Below, piece after piece: positions 1-12,814 of a DNA stretch of 64,000 bases. The stretch is from Bostrychus sinensis. Lineage: Eukaryota; Chordata; Actinopteri; Gobiiformes; Eleotridae. The stretch lies in contig CM036248.1 in the NCBI GenBank assembly GCA_020698575.1, positions 20,261,729-20,325,728 of the forward strand, given 5' to 3'. The notes below the pieces were generated by a model, which saw only the letters and a list, made by a program, of their open reading frames with translations, searched no databases and was not told where the DNA came from. The position numbers were made by a program, and so were the translations under genes. Position 1 is the stretch's first letter. Each line of letters starts with the position of its first letter.

Positions 1-1675
1 TTCCAAACAAAGAGTGCGTCACAGAAGAAGATAAAGCCTCATGAGGGTTTGAAGTTTGTACCCAAGTGTTGGCAAAATTAATTAAAAGATGTTAATTTTG
101 CCTTGTTACCATTAGAGTCAAGTGTTTACGTATGTCTTTATTTCATTCGCATTTACAGGGTTTACATTTCAGTAAACATTTAAAAATCGTACTAACGTTG
201 TGTGTAACTGAATTAAAAAAAAAATCTAAAAGGCATCATATAAACATTTTTTTTATTATTCCACGCTGTAAGAACTACACGTTATCGTTTTTCTTTGTGA
301 AAACATGGTTATTGTTGGAAAAGTCTTTACTCTAATGTTCAGGAGGACATGTCTCTACGCTGCTGTATGAAAAGCGCTGTTTCTTTATAGTATTTATGGA
401 ATGACGCTCCTGAATTATTAATGAGGCGAGCAGCTGCCTGCAGTTTGTCAGACCAAAGTAATTGACTGATGATAGAGGTCCCAGTAAAAATCCTCTTCTG
501 TGACCATACATGTGAATCTGAGTTGAATGAGGAATATTATTTACGACTTATGGAGATATTTCGCCTTTAAAACGATGTGGTTCAAGTGCGCGATAATGAA
601 ATGCAATATTTTCAAAGCTACAAATTTCTGACATCGATTGCTGATGACTCGCACAGACGTGAACCTCCCATTGATTGATCTCCACTACACTCCCCGCTGA
701 CCAGAGAAAACAGGCGACACCGAAAGCGAGAGGGGATTTAAATCGGACAAATCTCGTTCACCTTTAATGACGAAAAAGGTAGCTATATGCATTGCTCTTG
801 AAGTCCACGTTAATCTACTGACGAAGCCTTTCCCTACTCGTGATACTCGCCGACGTTTGCTAGCTTGCAATGTCGGCACTGTTGGACTTGTTTTCCTGTG
901 TGATCCCGCTTCCTGTTAGCTCTGGGCTCGGTGCAAAATCCAAATTATGCTAATGAACGAGCAAGTATAGACACCCAACGCAAAGGGTGTACGGGATACT
1001 ATCTGCCTTTAATTTGTTTATACTAAAATATATATGTTTGTAACTTTGTTTAAAGAACAGCCACATAAGCAGATGGTTGTTTAGTTCGCTATCGTTCGAG
1101 AGCTAGCCATCTTGCTTGTTGAATTCAAGTATTAAACTTGGCTAAGAAAAGCTAGTTGTAACAAAGGTAGCCACAATAAATGTTAACTTTTTGTTTGTAA
1201 CATATACATTGGCAATCGGTGTTCTGTATCGCTGTACGAATGAAATTGTTGTTTATACGAAGGTTTGATTAATGATCTATTTAAAACAATTAATCGGCGT
1301 CCATATTTTACTATTAAATATATTTTGCAGTGTATTTTGAATATTTGGTTACATTGGACAACAAAAACAACACATCTCATATAAATGTGCGACTTTACAG
1401 TGCTACACAAATAAAGGCTTTACATTTAAATGCACAGAGAGGCTCTGAAGTGGACGGACTGGTGCTGATGGTGCTTGTGCTGCGTTTAAGAACCGCGCTG
1501 CTTTCAAGTGTCTAATTAAAACGAGTGGGTTAGCTAAATGAGACCACCCTCTGTAACTAGCCATCAGAGGTAGCCTAACTAGGACGATAGGGAGACGAGG
1601 AGAGCTGGTCCTGTCCGTTTTCAGAGGTCCATCACCCAGTTTACCTCCCTCCACCTCCGCCCTGTTCCCGCGGCC
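1..1675 (+). other. 5' flank and probable 5' UTR of the RNF38-like gene
   Basis: I see no convincing coding exon here. The last ~150 bases before the ATG at 1676 are GC-rich, unlike the AT-rich stretch further upstream, which suggests a CpG-type promoter or 5' UTR. Family members in other vertebrates use alternative first exons, so an untranslated alternative exon could lie here, but none can be fixed from sequence alone. Confidence 0.4.
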
Positions 1676-4600
1676 ATGGACCCCCCCAGGACACGGTCGC
1701 GGTCCCGCTCCGGCTTCTTTCATTTCGGCCTGAACGGAGGTGGGAATAGCAGCGGTAACGCGGTTGGTAATGGGAGCCTAATGAACGCCAGTGGAGGAGG
1801 AGTGAACTATCCGCAGCAGAATAATCCCGGGTGGGCGTCTCATCACGGCGCTCGCAGCCACCCGGAGAGCCAGCAGCACGCACAGGGGAGCTACCTGTCG
1901 GCGGGAGCGCAGCGCCACTCGGCCCATGGACCTCATAGACATCCCGGGGCTGGTAAGCAGGCTTTAGTAAACGGGGCTGCAGCCCTGTAGATACACACTT
2001 ACACAGTATACAACCCTGGAGGGACAGAGGCAAGCTACTGGCAGCTTTACAGGCTTTGAGAATTTTAACTAAAAGGTTTGGTGCTTTCACCAGCTACTGC
2101 CTGTAAATATTTTTAGTTAAGCCGCCTCCCGTGTGATTTTGAATATTTACTTTATGAAAAACAAGACCCTTAGTTAATAAGACTGGGTAATTCAATATCA
2201 AGAAAAAAAGAGAAAAACATTCATATGTTTTCATTAAAAACTGGTGTCAATTCTGTCCTGATATCAGATCACTGTCACAGTCCTGCTCATATGAGTTGTT
2301 AGTCATGGAAAAATATGGTAGTCTTTCCCAGCAGCCATGCTTGAAGGTAACAAGGTCGTGTCTGCTCGCCAACACAGAGCCCATTCTCGCTCACAATTCC
2401 CTCTCCTCCGGCCCCTGGGGTGAATTAGCATTAGCAGACCTAGTTCCAAACAGAAGGTGGCTGAGGTTTAGTACCCTATGAACTCTTTTAACTAAAATAA
2501 TAATTAAATAAAATGTATAGTTTTCTATATGTTGGTCTGCTGCTGGCTAGTTAGTCCACTCTCTTCCCCCTCTGTTCTCCAAAGCCACTGGCAGGGCGTC
2601 TTTGAGCTGTCACTATCAGCAGACTTCACATGGCTCTGGAGTGGCGTCGCTAAGACAAGAAAGGGGAGTGGGATTGCTTTCAGATCTGTCTTTTCTGTGG
2701 AGGCAAAACGGGCCGTGCACACAACTGATGCACAAACACAAAGATGCATGAGTTTGTGCCCTGCTTTTGTTGATTAAAGGTTTTGGGGGACTGCTAAGAG
2801 GAAACTAGTGTCAGTTGAGTTCAAGGACATTCTTCTTACACTCCATTGTCAAGTGCACATGCTGTATCCAGATTACACATGTGGGCCGTCAGATAAACAG
2901 ATGTTAGAGCAATGTTTATCCTGATTAGGTTTATTGTGCTATTTTCAGAGTTGGAATCATTTTCTATTTGTAGACATTTGTCAGCATATTTTTATTAAGT
3001 TGCCCTGCTCTTGTAACAAAACTCTTGGTATGTTTGGAAGGTTCGCCTATTGTGCAAGAATCAGTACAGTCAGATGTACCTTTTCTGCCCATATTTATAG
3101 TAGCTGGCCCCACCAGGTTACATGTATAGTAAGTAGTTGGCATCAGTTTTAGGGTTTACAATTGAAATGGAAATCAAAGGCAGGGCAGCTCTACAAGGGG
3201 TAGTGTAGAGTTTCTGTTGGTTTAGCAAGCATCTGTCTATGTGTCTTGTGATGCTTTTCTGAGCCCTATCTTATCTGATTATGCTTCTTTCCTCTGTGGC
3301 CTGCAGGAGGAGTGCTACATTTTCATCCAGATAATGTGTGCAGTGAGGATCGGGACAAAGTAAGTATGAAATATGAACATGCCGCCCTAGTCTGGTTATG
3401 ATTTGGAAACTTTGATTTGTATGCTTGTTTTTAGTTTTCAGTGACGCTTCTTACCTGTCACTGTTGTTTTTACACTAACTAACGATATTTCTGATTACCA
3501 CCTTTCTTCCTTTTTTTCTTGTATCTAGATGGATGATAGCCCAAGCCCAAAAAGGCAGCGTCTTTCTCAGCAGTCCATGTTAGATCTTAACTCTGGTCCC
3601 CCCTCGACTCCATCTTCTCCAATTCGCCCCTGGGAGCTGCCACCCAGTCGCAGACCTCACCCTCACTACATGCCAGAGAGATGCCACACGCCTGTTCGCA
3701 ACCGTCGCAGGTATCAATGAGTTTCACATAGATCATGGCGTCTTTATCAACATTAAATGCCTATCTTGTCAATCTACATATTTACGGAATCTGTTTAAAG
3801 TCATTGTTGACAAACCAAATTTTATTTATTCTAAGTCCACCATTCTCAAACTGGGGTCCGGGGACCCCCAGTGGACCTTGAACCATAGGTTGGTAATAAA
3901 ATGATAATATTTTTATCATAAGTTTTGTTATGGTATATCTTTTTAAACATTCATAAATGTTCATGGTAACCACTATGGTAATGAAATAAACATTGTGAGT
4001 GAATTACTCTCACTCACATTTGGTTTTAGGACATTTAAAACTCCTGAAATTATGTGATGCATCATATAAGTCACGCTGATCGGGAGTAGAGGACGCTATA
4101 AGGGGGTCCTTGGGATTTCTTCTCTCCCGTAAGGGGTCTCTGTTAGTTTGAAAGCAGTAATTTTGAACCTTAAAGTGTTAATATTGCTTTTCCAACCATG
4201 TATATACATTTATCTGTAGCCCTCCTATGAGACGCCAGCGGGGTCGAAGAGATCGTCTGACAAGACACCACCATCACGGCCACAACAGCCACCATCATTA
4301 CAACAGCAACAGCCATCATCACCACCATCACCACCCGAATGCTCACCACCATCCCCACCACCTGCACCCTCACCATGGACCCTCGTCCGGGCATCAGGAC
4401 GAGAACTACCGCCACCCAGCTCCTCCTCAGGGCTACATACCCTACAGCCAGCAACCACCTCGAGGCCCTGGTCCTGATGAACGGCCGGGGTATCATCCTC
4501 CAAATCCATCTCCAAGGCCCCTGCACCAGTCCCCAAACCTCTCCCCCAGGCTTCTGCACCCTGGGGCTCATTCACAGCATCCGCATCCACACACGGCCCA

Positions 4601-7600
4601 GCAGCAAAGCAGTGTAGTCCTGGACCTCCATGAGCAGGTAGGTCTATGAGCCAAGCATTTAGAAAGTATCTGCCTTTATAAGGTTGTCCTGAATTTCCTT
4701 TGGGATTAATAATGTATTTAATCTAATATGAGATCAAATGCTAAGTGTGAGGTTCAAACATTTTTTTAAACTTAGTAGTGAAATACATAATTAGTGAGTA
4801 AAATAATAGATTTGACTTCTGTTCATTTGACCCCCCAAAAAAATAAACATTTGAAAATCATGATCAAATTGTTCAAATTTGATCATGATTGTTCAATTTG
4901 AAATCAAATTGTTATTGTTTTGTATTTAGTTTTCCTGTTACATGTTTGGCCTTTTTGCTTTAAAGAAAAATTTCACTTAAAGTTATACAGATACGGTCTA
5001 TCATATCGTCAGCTCTGATTCACAGGATTTTGAATGGCTCTACTGTTTCTTCTAGGATGATATGTAACAGTATCTGCATACAGTCTCGGTAAATAATGTG
5101 TGGGCTTTGGCCTGTGTTGTTCATATTCAGGGTTCAGCCCCAGGATCGTATCCTGTGTCTCCTCCTGGGGCGCCACCAGGCCTGCCGCCTCGCTCTGCCC
5201 CCCAGCAGATCCCAGCATGCTCTGTGGTCTTCAGCGGACAGCACTATCCAGTCTGCAGCGTCCCTCCTCCTGTGAGTGTGCTAGCATTTCTCTGTGGGAG
5301 CACATTTTAGCACTGAATTCACATATCCCACTGCACTGAATTTGAAATGGTCTGTTTATTAAGTAGCTTTTCTGATTTTGCTAGGTCCTTCAGACTTGTT
5401 CTGTGCAACATTTACCCATGCCCTACCCATTCCCATCATTGCTGTCCAGCGATCCAACCTTCCTTCTTCCGCCTCCTCACCTACCCCACCCGCCAGCTCA
5501 TCTTTCCCACCATGCAACACATCTGCCCCAGCCCGGACAGTTTGGGCCTTATCCAGCTCAGCAGGCCCGATCTGTAAGTAGCAGTCTACTACATTTTGAT
5601 GTGTTTGATAAAATATATTAAGATATTTCTGTTGATTTTTGTACATTTGTCATCCCTAGCCATTGCAGAGGATAGAGAATGATGTGGAGTTGCTTGGAGA
5701 ACATCTGTCATTGGGGGCAGGTCTCCATTATCCACCTGCCACCCACCCTGCGCTGACCCCCCACTCCACTCAGCTCCACTTCCTGTCACATGACCCACTT
5801 CCGCAGGAGTTCTTTGGAGTGGTAAAATTTTTTATAACAGTTGTATTTTTTGTGATTTTTAAAAAAAATTTTTAAAAAATTTTTGTAATGCACTAAAGAA
5901 TTTTTTTTCTTCTCAGTCCTATCCCAATTTCATACAACGGCGAATTCCTGGTCGACGATATCGTTCGCAACAACCACTGCCACCTTCGCCTTATCACCCC
6001 AGCCTTCTGCCTTACTTTCTGTAACTTATTTTTTAAAAGTCATAAAATGCTAATATTCACTAAATGCATTGCCTTTAAAAAGTTTTACTCATTTTTTTTT
6101 TTGTAGTTCAATGCTGCCAGTCCAGCCAACAGGTCCTGCAATCAGTCTAGAGCTGGATGTTGATGATGGAGAAGTTGAGAACTATGAGGTGTGTTTTTTT
6201 TGTAATGTTTTTTGTACATGTTAATAATAATTTTTTTTATGTACAATAGCTCACGACTACTGGTCTCTCACAGGCCCTCTTGAACCTTGCTGAGCGCCTT
6301 GGAGAGGCCAAACTTCGTGGACTGACCAAGGGAGACATTGAACAGCTTCCTTCTTACCGTTTCAATCCCAATAATCATCAATCTGAACAAACACTGTAAG
6401 TGTTGTCTGGTGGCACCCAAAGGTTTATCCAAATCAGTTCATATCTTATGAAACATTGCACTTGTTTTGTTCCAGGTGTGTAGTGTGCATGAGTGACTTT
6501 GAGTCCCGCCAGTTGCTGCGAGTCCTGCCCTGCAGCCATGAATTTCATGGGAAGTGTGTGGACAAATGGCTAAGAGTAAGCATCAAAGCACATTAGTGAA
6601 GAGTTGATAAAACGGTTTTTAAATAAAATTATTTACTGACAATTTTTAACCCTTGTTTACCGTAGAAAACACTACCCTTTTTTAACATTGTTGATGAAAA
6701 CATCCACTAAATTTATCTGCTGTAAAAAAATAAAAATAAAATAATATACGCACACACGCACACGCACGCACACACACACACACACACACACTATGTATTA
6801 AAAAAAAAAAAGGAAATCCAAATCTTTTTCATTTATGTAAGCAAAGTCACTGATGTGGTGGGAGAGATGCACAAAAATACATATTTTCCATATAAAGTTG
6901 ATTGTTAGCTTGATTTATTACTTTTATTACTTTTTTTTTTTTTTTTTACCTCTTATCACAGTCTTTGTCAAAGATTAGTAACATTGACTTTGATGAAGTT
7001 TTTTGTTGTAGTGCAGGAGCATTCCATTATTTCATATGTACATGTGCATACCCCCTCAGTGGGGGTACCCCAGTGCTCCACCACACACATGCCCACAGAT
7101 CTTCCATGATCCCCCTAAGTGCACAAACACACACTCACTGTAATATGCTGATATACAATAAACTGAGGCTTTCTATGCACAGGCCTGTGTACAGGGTTAA
7201 TTTTGCCACTTTGGTGTCTGTAAAAATCATCAATTTTCTCAACAGGGCAACCCCAAACAAACAAGATTGTATGATTATTTATTGTAATGGCGGTCCAATA
7301 AAAAAGAAACATTATTATAATAGAAGTTAGTGGGGCAAAAACCGCCACCAAAATCTGATCTGATGGTGCACAAAAACTAACAAAAATGAATCAAAGTCAG
7401 TGTAGTTACTAATCTTTGGTATGTTCAAGACTGTGATAAAAGAAAAAAAAATCCAGCTCACAGTCACTTTTTATTTAGAAAACAGATTATCTTGAGCGTG
7501 TTTTTTTCCACATCCGTGACTTTGCATTTGAGTTTTTTTTTTCAGATGTGATGTTTTGATCAGAACTGAGCTAGATTAACATATTTAAGCAAAAAAAAAA

Positions 7601-8047
7601 GTTAAAAAAGTAAGCTAGTCAATTTACCTATACAAATTTGACCATATTTCTAAAATGTTTGTCAAATTAAGGTTTGTCAGGATGAAAACGTCCCCAACAG
7701 TATTAAAAAGGGTTAAGTGTCTCACTTGCAGCTTATATAAGCCTTACTTTTAAAGAGCTGTAAGCCACACTTCCAAAGATAAAGAAGCTGCTGTATACAG
7801 GGCACACAGCATGCATTGTGTTAGAAACACAGGTTCATAACAGCAAATAATTATTTACAGTAAGAAATACATATTATACTATAGTATATAATTATATTAT
7901 ATAATATTCAAAATAATTGTTTTTCCCTGTTAGTAATATGTGATCCTGCAGACAATATAACAAGCATGTTTTCCTTGTCTCCAGGCTAACAGGACGTGTC
8001 CTATATGTCGAGCTGACGCTTCAGAAGTACAGCGAGACTCAGAGTGA
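1676..8047 (+). CDS. rnf38: RNF38/RNF44-family RING-H2 E3 ubiquitin ligase (RNF38-like), 12 coding exons
   Basis: Exons: 1676-1952, 3307-3359, 3529-3710, 4220-4637, 5131-5271, 5385-5573, 5660-5821, 5917-6020, 6107-6188, 6274-6395, 6476-6575, 7985-8047. All junctions are GT/AG and keep frame, giving 630 aa. The start has a strong context (GCCATGG). The RING-H2 is C578, C581, C596, H598, H601, C604, C615, C618, a C-x2-C-x14-C-x-H-x2-H-x2-C-x10-C-x2-C pattern expected to bind two zincs and recruit a ubiquitin-charged E2. Other family marks are SPSPKRQRLS, the basic RRQRGRRDR (likely nuclear signal), CSVVFSGQHYPVCSVPPP, IENDVELLGEH, and an acidic segment ending EVENYEALLNLAERLGEA. Exon 4 carries a His-rich tract at about residues 187-228. 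SPSPKRQRLS and GEVENYEALL favour RNF38 over RNF44, but SLELDVDD is RNF44-like, so the paralogue name is less sure than the family. The first two exons do not match the mammalian N-terminus I know. Confidence 0.93.
3836..4170. repeat. possible hAT-like repeat in intron 3 of rnf38
   Basis: The segment opens with CTGGGGTCCGGGGACCCCC, and a region near its right end reads AGGGGGTCCTTGGGA. Such palindromic ggggtcc/ggaccccc ends are typical of decayed hAT-type fish elements. I could not fix the termini or a target duplication. Confidence 0.35.
6650..7712. mobile_element. TTAA-flanked long-inverted-repeat element (piggyBac-like, non-autonomous) in rnf38 intron 11
   Basis: TTAA occurs at both borders (6646-6649 and 7713-7716), and both ends read inward from TTAA as CCCTT. 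The arms are imperfect inverted repeats. Segments at 6660-6725, 6835-6875 and 6950-7018 pair with 7680-7712, about 7505-7540 and about 7364-7440; for example TTATCACAGTCTT and AAAGATTAGTAAC recur inverted. No transposase frame is seen. TTAA duplication is the hallmark of piggyBac insertions, so this is best read as a piggyBac-type MITE of about 1.06 kb. Its left arm has picked up a CA microsatellite. Confidence 0.65.
6748..6791. repeat. (CA)n microsatellite
   Basis: A run of CA dinucleotides with CG interruptions, ending in about 12 uninterrupted CA units, inside the left arm of the inverted-repeat element. Confidence 0.9.
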
Positions 8048-8625
8048 CCACAAGAGGGAGCCAGTCACTTGTTAAATGTCAAACACCTTCAGCACTGCCT
8101 GTTACTGATCTATTGACATGAGTGTTTATCCACATCTCTTACCCACTGTACTCATGCCTTTTTGTGAAGCACTTTGCTTTTTCATTGTTGCTTATTTACT
8201 TTTATATGTCTTTGTCTCAATTTTAAGCTCAGACCTGATAAGATCAGAGCGGCCCAGTTTTGTTGTGTGTACGTTTTTTTTCCCCCCTTTTCATCTGTCT
8301 TTTTTGTGGACAACCACTCCACTGCTACACTGTTGGCAATGCTGTGTGTGTGCGCATGTGCATGCACCACTACTGTGCAAGCTCTGCGCGGACATCTCTC
8401 CGACACAGGGCTGTGGTACCAGATTGTATGTGTGACTGTGTATGTGTGAGGTGTTTTGGAGCATGCCTGAGGTTTTGTTGTGTATCAGAGTTTGTGCTCT
8501 GGATTTACTTCCTGTTTATATGTTTAGGGACTATCTGTATGTGTGCATACTCTTTGTATGGATAAAATAGAGTGAAAATTCTTTGGTTTGACACTAAGGG
8601 TCCATGTTGCCACTATTATTATTAC

Positions 8626-8665
<40 letters not shown>

Positions 8666-8905
8666 GCAACATCACACATGAATGATTGTTTTCCTGCCTG
8701 ACAGTTACCTCATCATTCCCATTTTGGTCACTATTCATTAAAAGCGCTCCACACCACTAATAAGCACATAATTCTTTTCTCGCTGTTTTAGAGCAAAAAT
8801 AATTTTGTGACTTTTGCAGTGGCACATGTGTTACATATATACAAATATCTATACTGTATAAATCTATGATCTGTATACCAAATAAAAGGCTTGTTAAGAA
8901 CTTTT
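8048..8905 (+). other. 3' UTR of rnf38 with poly(A) signal
   Basis: Follows the TGA at 8045-8047. The first convincing AATAAA is at 8881-8886, so cleavage is expected near 8900. The UTR contains a (TTA)n trinucleotide run at about 8614-8665. Confidence 0.6.
8614..8665. repeat. (TTA)n microsatellite in the rnf38 3' UTR
   Basis: About 16 near-perfect TTA/ATT units. Confidence 0.9.
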
Positions 8906-8998
8906 TAAATCCTGTATCTGAAAGAGTTGTTACTTTTTAAACAGCATAACTTTATAGAATTGTTACATAATATATATTTTTTAAATTATGAATGTAAT

Positions 8999-9453
8999 TA
9001 ACCTGGCAAAAGCCAGATTGATAAAGTTGGCAGAGTTGCTGACGTTATATCAATGGGAATGGCTCCCGTTGAAAGCGTTTGTGAAGGGGCGGGACATTCA
9101 GTAGAATACTGGGATGTGATTGGATAAAGTGTCAGCTTCGTAGCTAAACAACAAACCGCTACGACAGAAAAAGAACACAGTAAAACGTTGTTAGAAGATT
9201 TTTTTTGCTGTTTTTGTAAATGTAGAGCAGCACACCTTACGTTTTTCCCCGTCGCCATGTTGTTAACAAGTATCGCTAAAAGAGCTTGTTGTCAGCAAAC
9301 CTAAAACCCGCCCACTCGTGGCAGTACTGCCACACCATTGGCCAGGGCCGCCGCCGGCTCGGACCCAAACGGATCAGCGGGAGACTGACAAGATGGATAT
9401 CGTGAATTTGTGAACCAACAAATTTCATAACAATCCAGCTTGCTGTGCAAGGT
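8999..9453. mobile_element. TIR element with CCTGGC/GCCAG-type ends
   Basis: The left end reads AACCTGGCAAAAGCCAGATT. The right end, reverse complemented, reads ACCTTGCACAGCAAGCTGGA, followed by a related TTGTTATGAAA against TTGATAAAG. Each terminus is itself a small hairpin. The interior is GC-richer than its surroundings. The ends resemble those of the elements at 38657-39326 and 52044-52419, so the three may be one superfamily. No transposase frame is visible. Confidence 0.45.
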
Positions 9454-12427
9454 AAGAATATAATAAAGGTATGGTATAAAAGTTTTATGCATTTTTCCAG
9501 CACAGTGTCCCAAATGCATTATTCTGGTAGCTGCGTTGCTTTGACAATTAAACCTTTACAGTCATATCTTTGTTTAACAACAGAATTGCCTTTGGGGGAT
9601 TTTTGATGCGTTGTAGACTAAGATCCTACGAATGTTGTTTTACGTTGGAGAAGGTCTGCAATGTCTTTGTAAGAACTCACCAAAGGTAAGCATGCAGTTT
9701 TCCAAGTCCAATAGCCTTGACCAAATATTTTCTGTGGTGGTACTTGGAATGAAAAGCTTAAGAACTGGCCTAGACTAAACAAAAAATAAATAGCATCTGC
9801 AAATAATTTAAAATAAACATAACTGTATGACTGGATAGGAAAGATTCCTGCTCTCTCTTTCTCTGTATCCTTTCTATCCCATTAGACTATTTTCAAATAG
9901 TCCTTTGAGCCTTTTTCTCTGAGATGTTGTTTTTCCTTACCTCCTCCCTTTCTGTCCACTGTTTACTATTTATGAATTTCAGTCTCTTTATTCATTCTGT
10001 ACTGTCTCCACCAGCTTCCCCTCCCTCCTGTTGTCAATTTGCTTATGCATCCCTTCCTTGCTGTCCCTGCCTGTCCTCGCTGATCACCACACACTCCTTT
10101 AATGCACAGGAGAAGTGACTTGGGGTACTGCTGCCTAAAACTGTCAGTTGTTTACTTAACTCTGGGAACTCTGGGCTTGTTTTGCTAGTCCCTCTCCCAC
10201 TCTTGCCTCTGTTTCTTCTCTAGACAACTGTGTGCTCAATCTTTAATGACGTGAGTGCACCCTGAATTTACTAGTTTTAATATTGAAATGTTTTACATTT
10301 TACTTTCAAACTGTAAAATTTTATCTTTGAATATATTCCCATGCATGTGTTTCTGATGCACAAATTTGCATAAAAAATAGCCTATTTACAGCAACAATGC
10401 AGCTGGACAAGAAGTGTCCCATAGGGGGAAGTACTGATTTGACTTGATGCACTTTGGTCCAGTCACAGGTGTCACTGTCTGTTTGTCCCCCGGCTGTGGA
10501 CATGTTCAGAACTGCAAGTAAACAACTTTCAGGAGTCTCACTTGTTAATCAAAAACAAAGAAGGATGCTGCATGAATAGATTTTTTTTGTTGCATTCTTT
10601 CTTTTCTCTCAGAAAAGATATATCAGGGATATATAGTGAACAGTGTGAATTCATAGATATATCAGCCATTGGGGGAACACAACCTAGTGTACTTTTTGTA
10701 TCAGTCCCAAACATGCATAAACGGAAAGTGTTGTGTCAAAGGTGCATTTGGCGTGAAAACTATTCCAGATCAATATACACATCACTGCACACTAAGCGAC
10801 AGATGATTTGCTGGAAAAATTAAAAGGAGAGTGTGAAATTATGGCAATATACCTATGCCACTTTTTCTGTTTTATGAACGTGAGTAAACTAGAAAGCATG
10901 TTATATACTAACCAAATATAATGTATAGGTTGTTTTAACACATAAGAATTCCCCTTCTCTCCTTAATTGTTACCATGTCACTTCTTGGTAAGGCCTAACT
11001 AACATTTAGCAACCTCATCAGTTCCTTTCAAACAGGTTGCAAGAACAAGAACACACTACATTAATTGAGTAACCTGAGTAATTCACCAGAAATCGGCACC
11101 AGCGGATCTACTCAAAACTATGAATGATGTATGCAAATTTACAAAGCTATCTGTAAATGCTCTGTAAGTAGTAAAGGTTAGTTTTACTTTAATGCCTTGA
11201 GAAGCAGTTGCACATTGTTTTTTGCTCTGTACTTCAACCAGTGAGATTCTGCTTTTGCCAGTGTTGATTAATTTGTTTGTTAATCTGTTACCAAAGTAAC
11301 TCCAAAAGTAATGGTCGGATTTTGATAAGACTTATTAGGAAAGGTCATATTAGGCCAGGAAGAAAAATTTACCCTGGAAAGACTCAGTACCATTGTAAGA
11401 AATAGTCAACGATACTAACTCCAGCCAAACGGGGTTTGTTGATTTTTGCTCATTTAAGGGCTTTGTAGTGCAATAGAAAGAACATTTACTCCTGAACTAG
11501 AAGATCGCCAGACTGAGTCCAGGCACTGTCTTTACTGCCGCAAGATATGGCCTTGTCTATATTCTCTGACTGCTGATAATTTAGCTTACACACACTATGC
11601 AATTACAAGCCCTCGCTGCCATTTTCACATTTGGTGGCAGTCGATGTCTTTCTCTTTTGTTTGCTTCGCTTATTATCCAAACACGTGGCAGCAGGAGTGT
11701 GATGTGCTGAAAGTGTGTGTCAGTGGTCTGGCTTGCTCCTTGGCTGTCTCTTCCTGTCATGTACTTCTGCTGGTGTGTGTGTAATATTTATTTCAGGGGG
11801 ATTTCCCCTCTGTGTCGGCGGTGGCTGTTATAGCTGTGTCATCATGCTTTGAACTGTCACAGGCCATCACTGTCAGAGCTGGGGTGACAGACGCAGACAC
11901 ACTGGCTGTGAGCGGATAGTGGTCTGAACCAGGAGCTCTCCGGGACTGGCATCACCAAGAGAAGGCGATTTCTTTGACACATTGAACTGAGGAGGACAGG
12001 CGAGCTTTGAGGCGGAGTGCACCACATGTATATGATACACTGTACATACTGTATAGGGACATCAGGGGCTCCCAGGGGCCCCGCACTCAGCCTCCTTCTA
12101 TCCTTCTTATGGGAGCTTAGTAACAGGGAGACAAATCCATGATGTCACCTGTCCAAATAGTGCATATCCAGATGCACATCAAGAAATTAGTATAGTGTGG
12201 AAAAGTCTATTTATTTAAGTAGATCAGTTCAGAATTAAATAAATGTTATATAGATTCAATACCCACCGAGTGGAAAAAAAAGTATTATAATTGTTTATTG
12301 TGATGATTATAGCTTATATTTAATGAATAGTTCAACATCTTGTAAAATTAGAACATTATACATAATCATCATAATCATAACAAATAAAATGCTTGATTTA
12401 ATATTTCACTCTCTGTGTTTCAACATA

Positions 12428-12814
12428 CACTATATTTCTAAAAGTATTCACTCACCCACCCAAATAACTCAGATTCAGATAATTCAGATTATAGTGTGGG
12501 GTTGTTTTCAGGAGCTGGGCTTGGCCCCTTTGTTTCAGTAAAAGGAACTCTCAAAGCTTCATCATCAGAGATTTTGGACAATTCCATGCCATTGGACATC
12601 CCAGTTTGGGGATGGCCACTTCCTGTTCCAACATGACTGCACAGTCCTGACCCCAACCTGATAGAACACGTTTGGGATGAATTAGAGCAAAGACCTCCTC
12701 ATCCAACATCAGTGTCTGACATTGGATGAGAAACCCTATGGATTACGAATTTGATGACATTTAAGTTCTTATGTGTGTTTTGGTAGGTGAGCTAACACTT
12801 TTCGAAATATAATG
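12428..12814 (+). mobile_element. Tc1/mariner relic with TIRs and TA target duplication
   Basis: The left TIR begins CACTATATTTCTAAAAGTAT and the right TIR, reverse complemented, begins CATTATATTTCGAAAAGTGT. TA dinucleotides flank both ends (12426-12427 and 12815-12816). The interior keeps a fragment related to the transposase 'DLNPIEHVWDEL' signature (here PNLIEHVWDELEQ, near 12655-12690). It is about 390 bp, so internally deleted and inactive. Confidence 0.85.

Noticed and set aside
4170..4590. Long minus-strand open frames opposite rnf38 exon 4 (Val/Met- and Gly/Asp-rich)
   Set aside because: They are antisense shadows of the CAC/CAT-rich histidine codons and have no splice or family support.
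11461..11560. Possible tRNA-like or SINE sequence near AGACTGAGTCCAGGCAC
   Set aside because: Only a weak B-box-like match, with no convincing A box, cloverleaf or SINE body.
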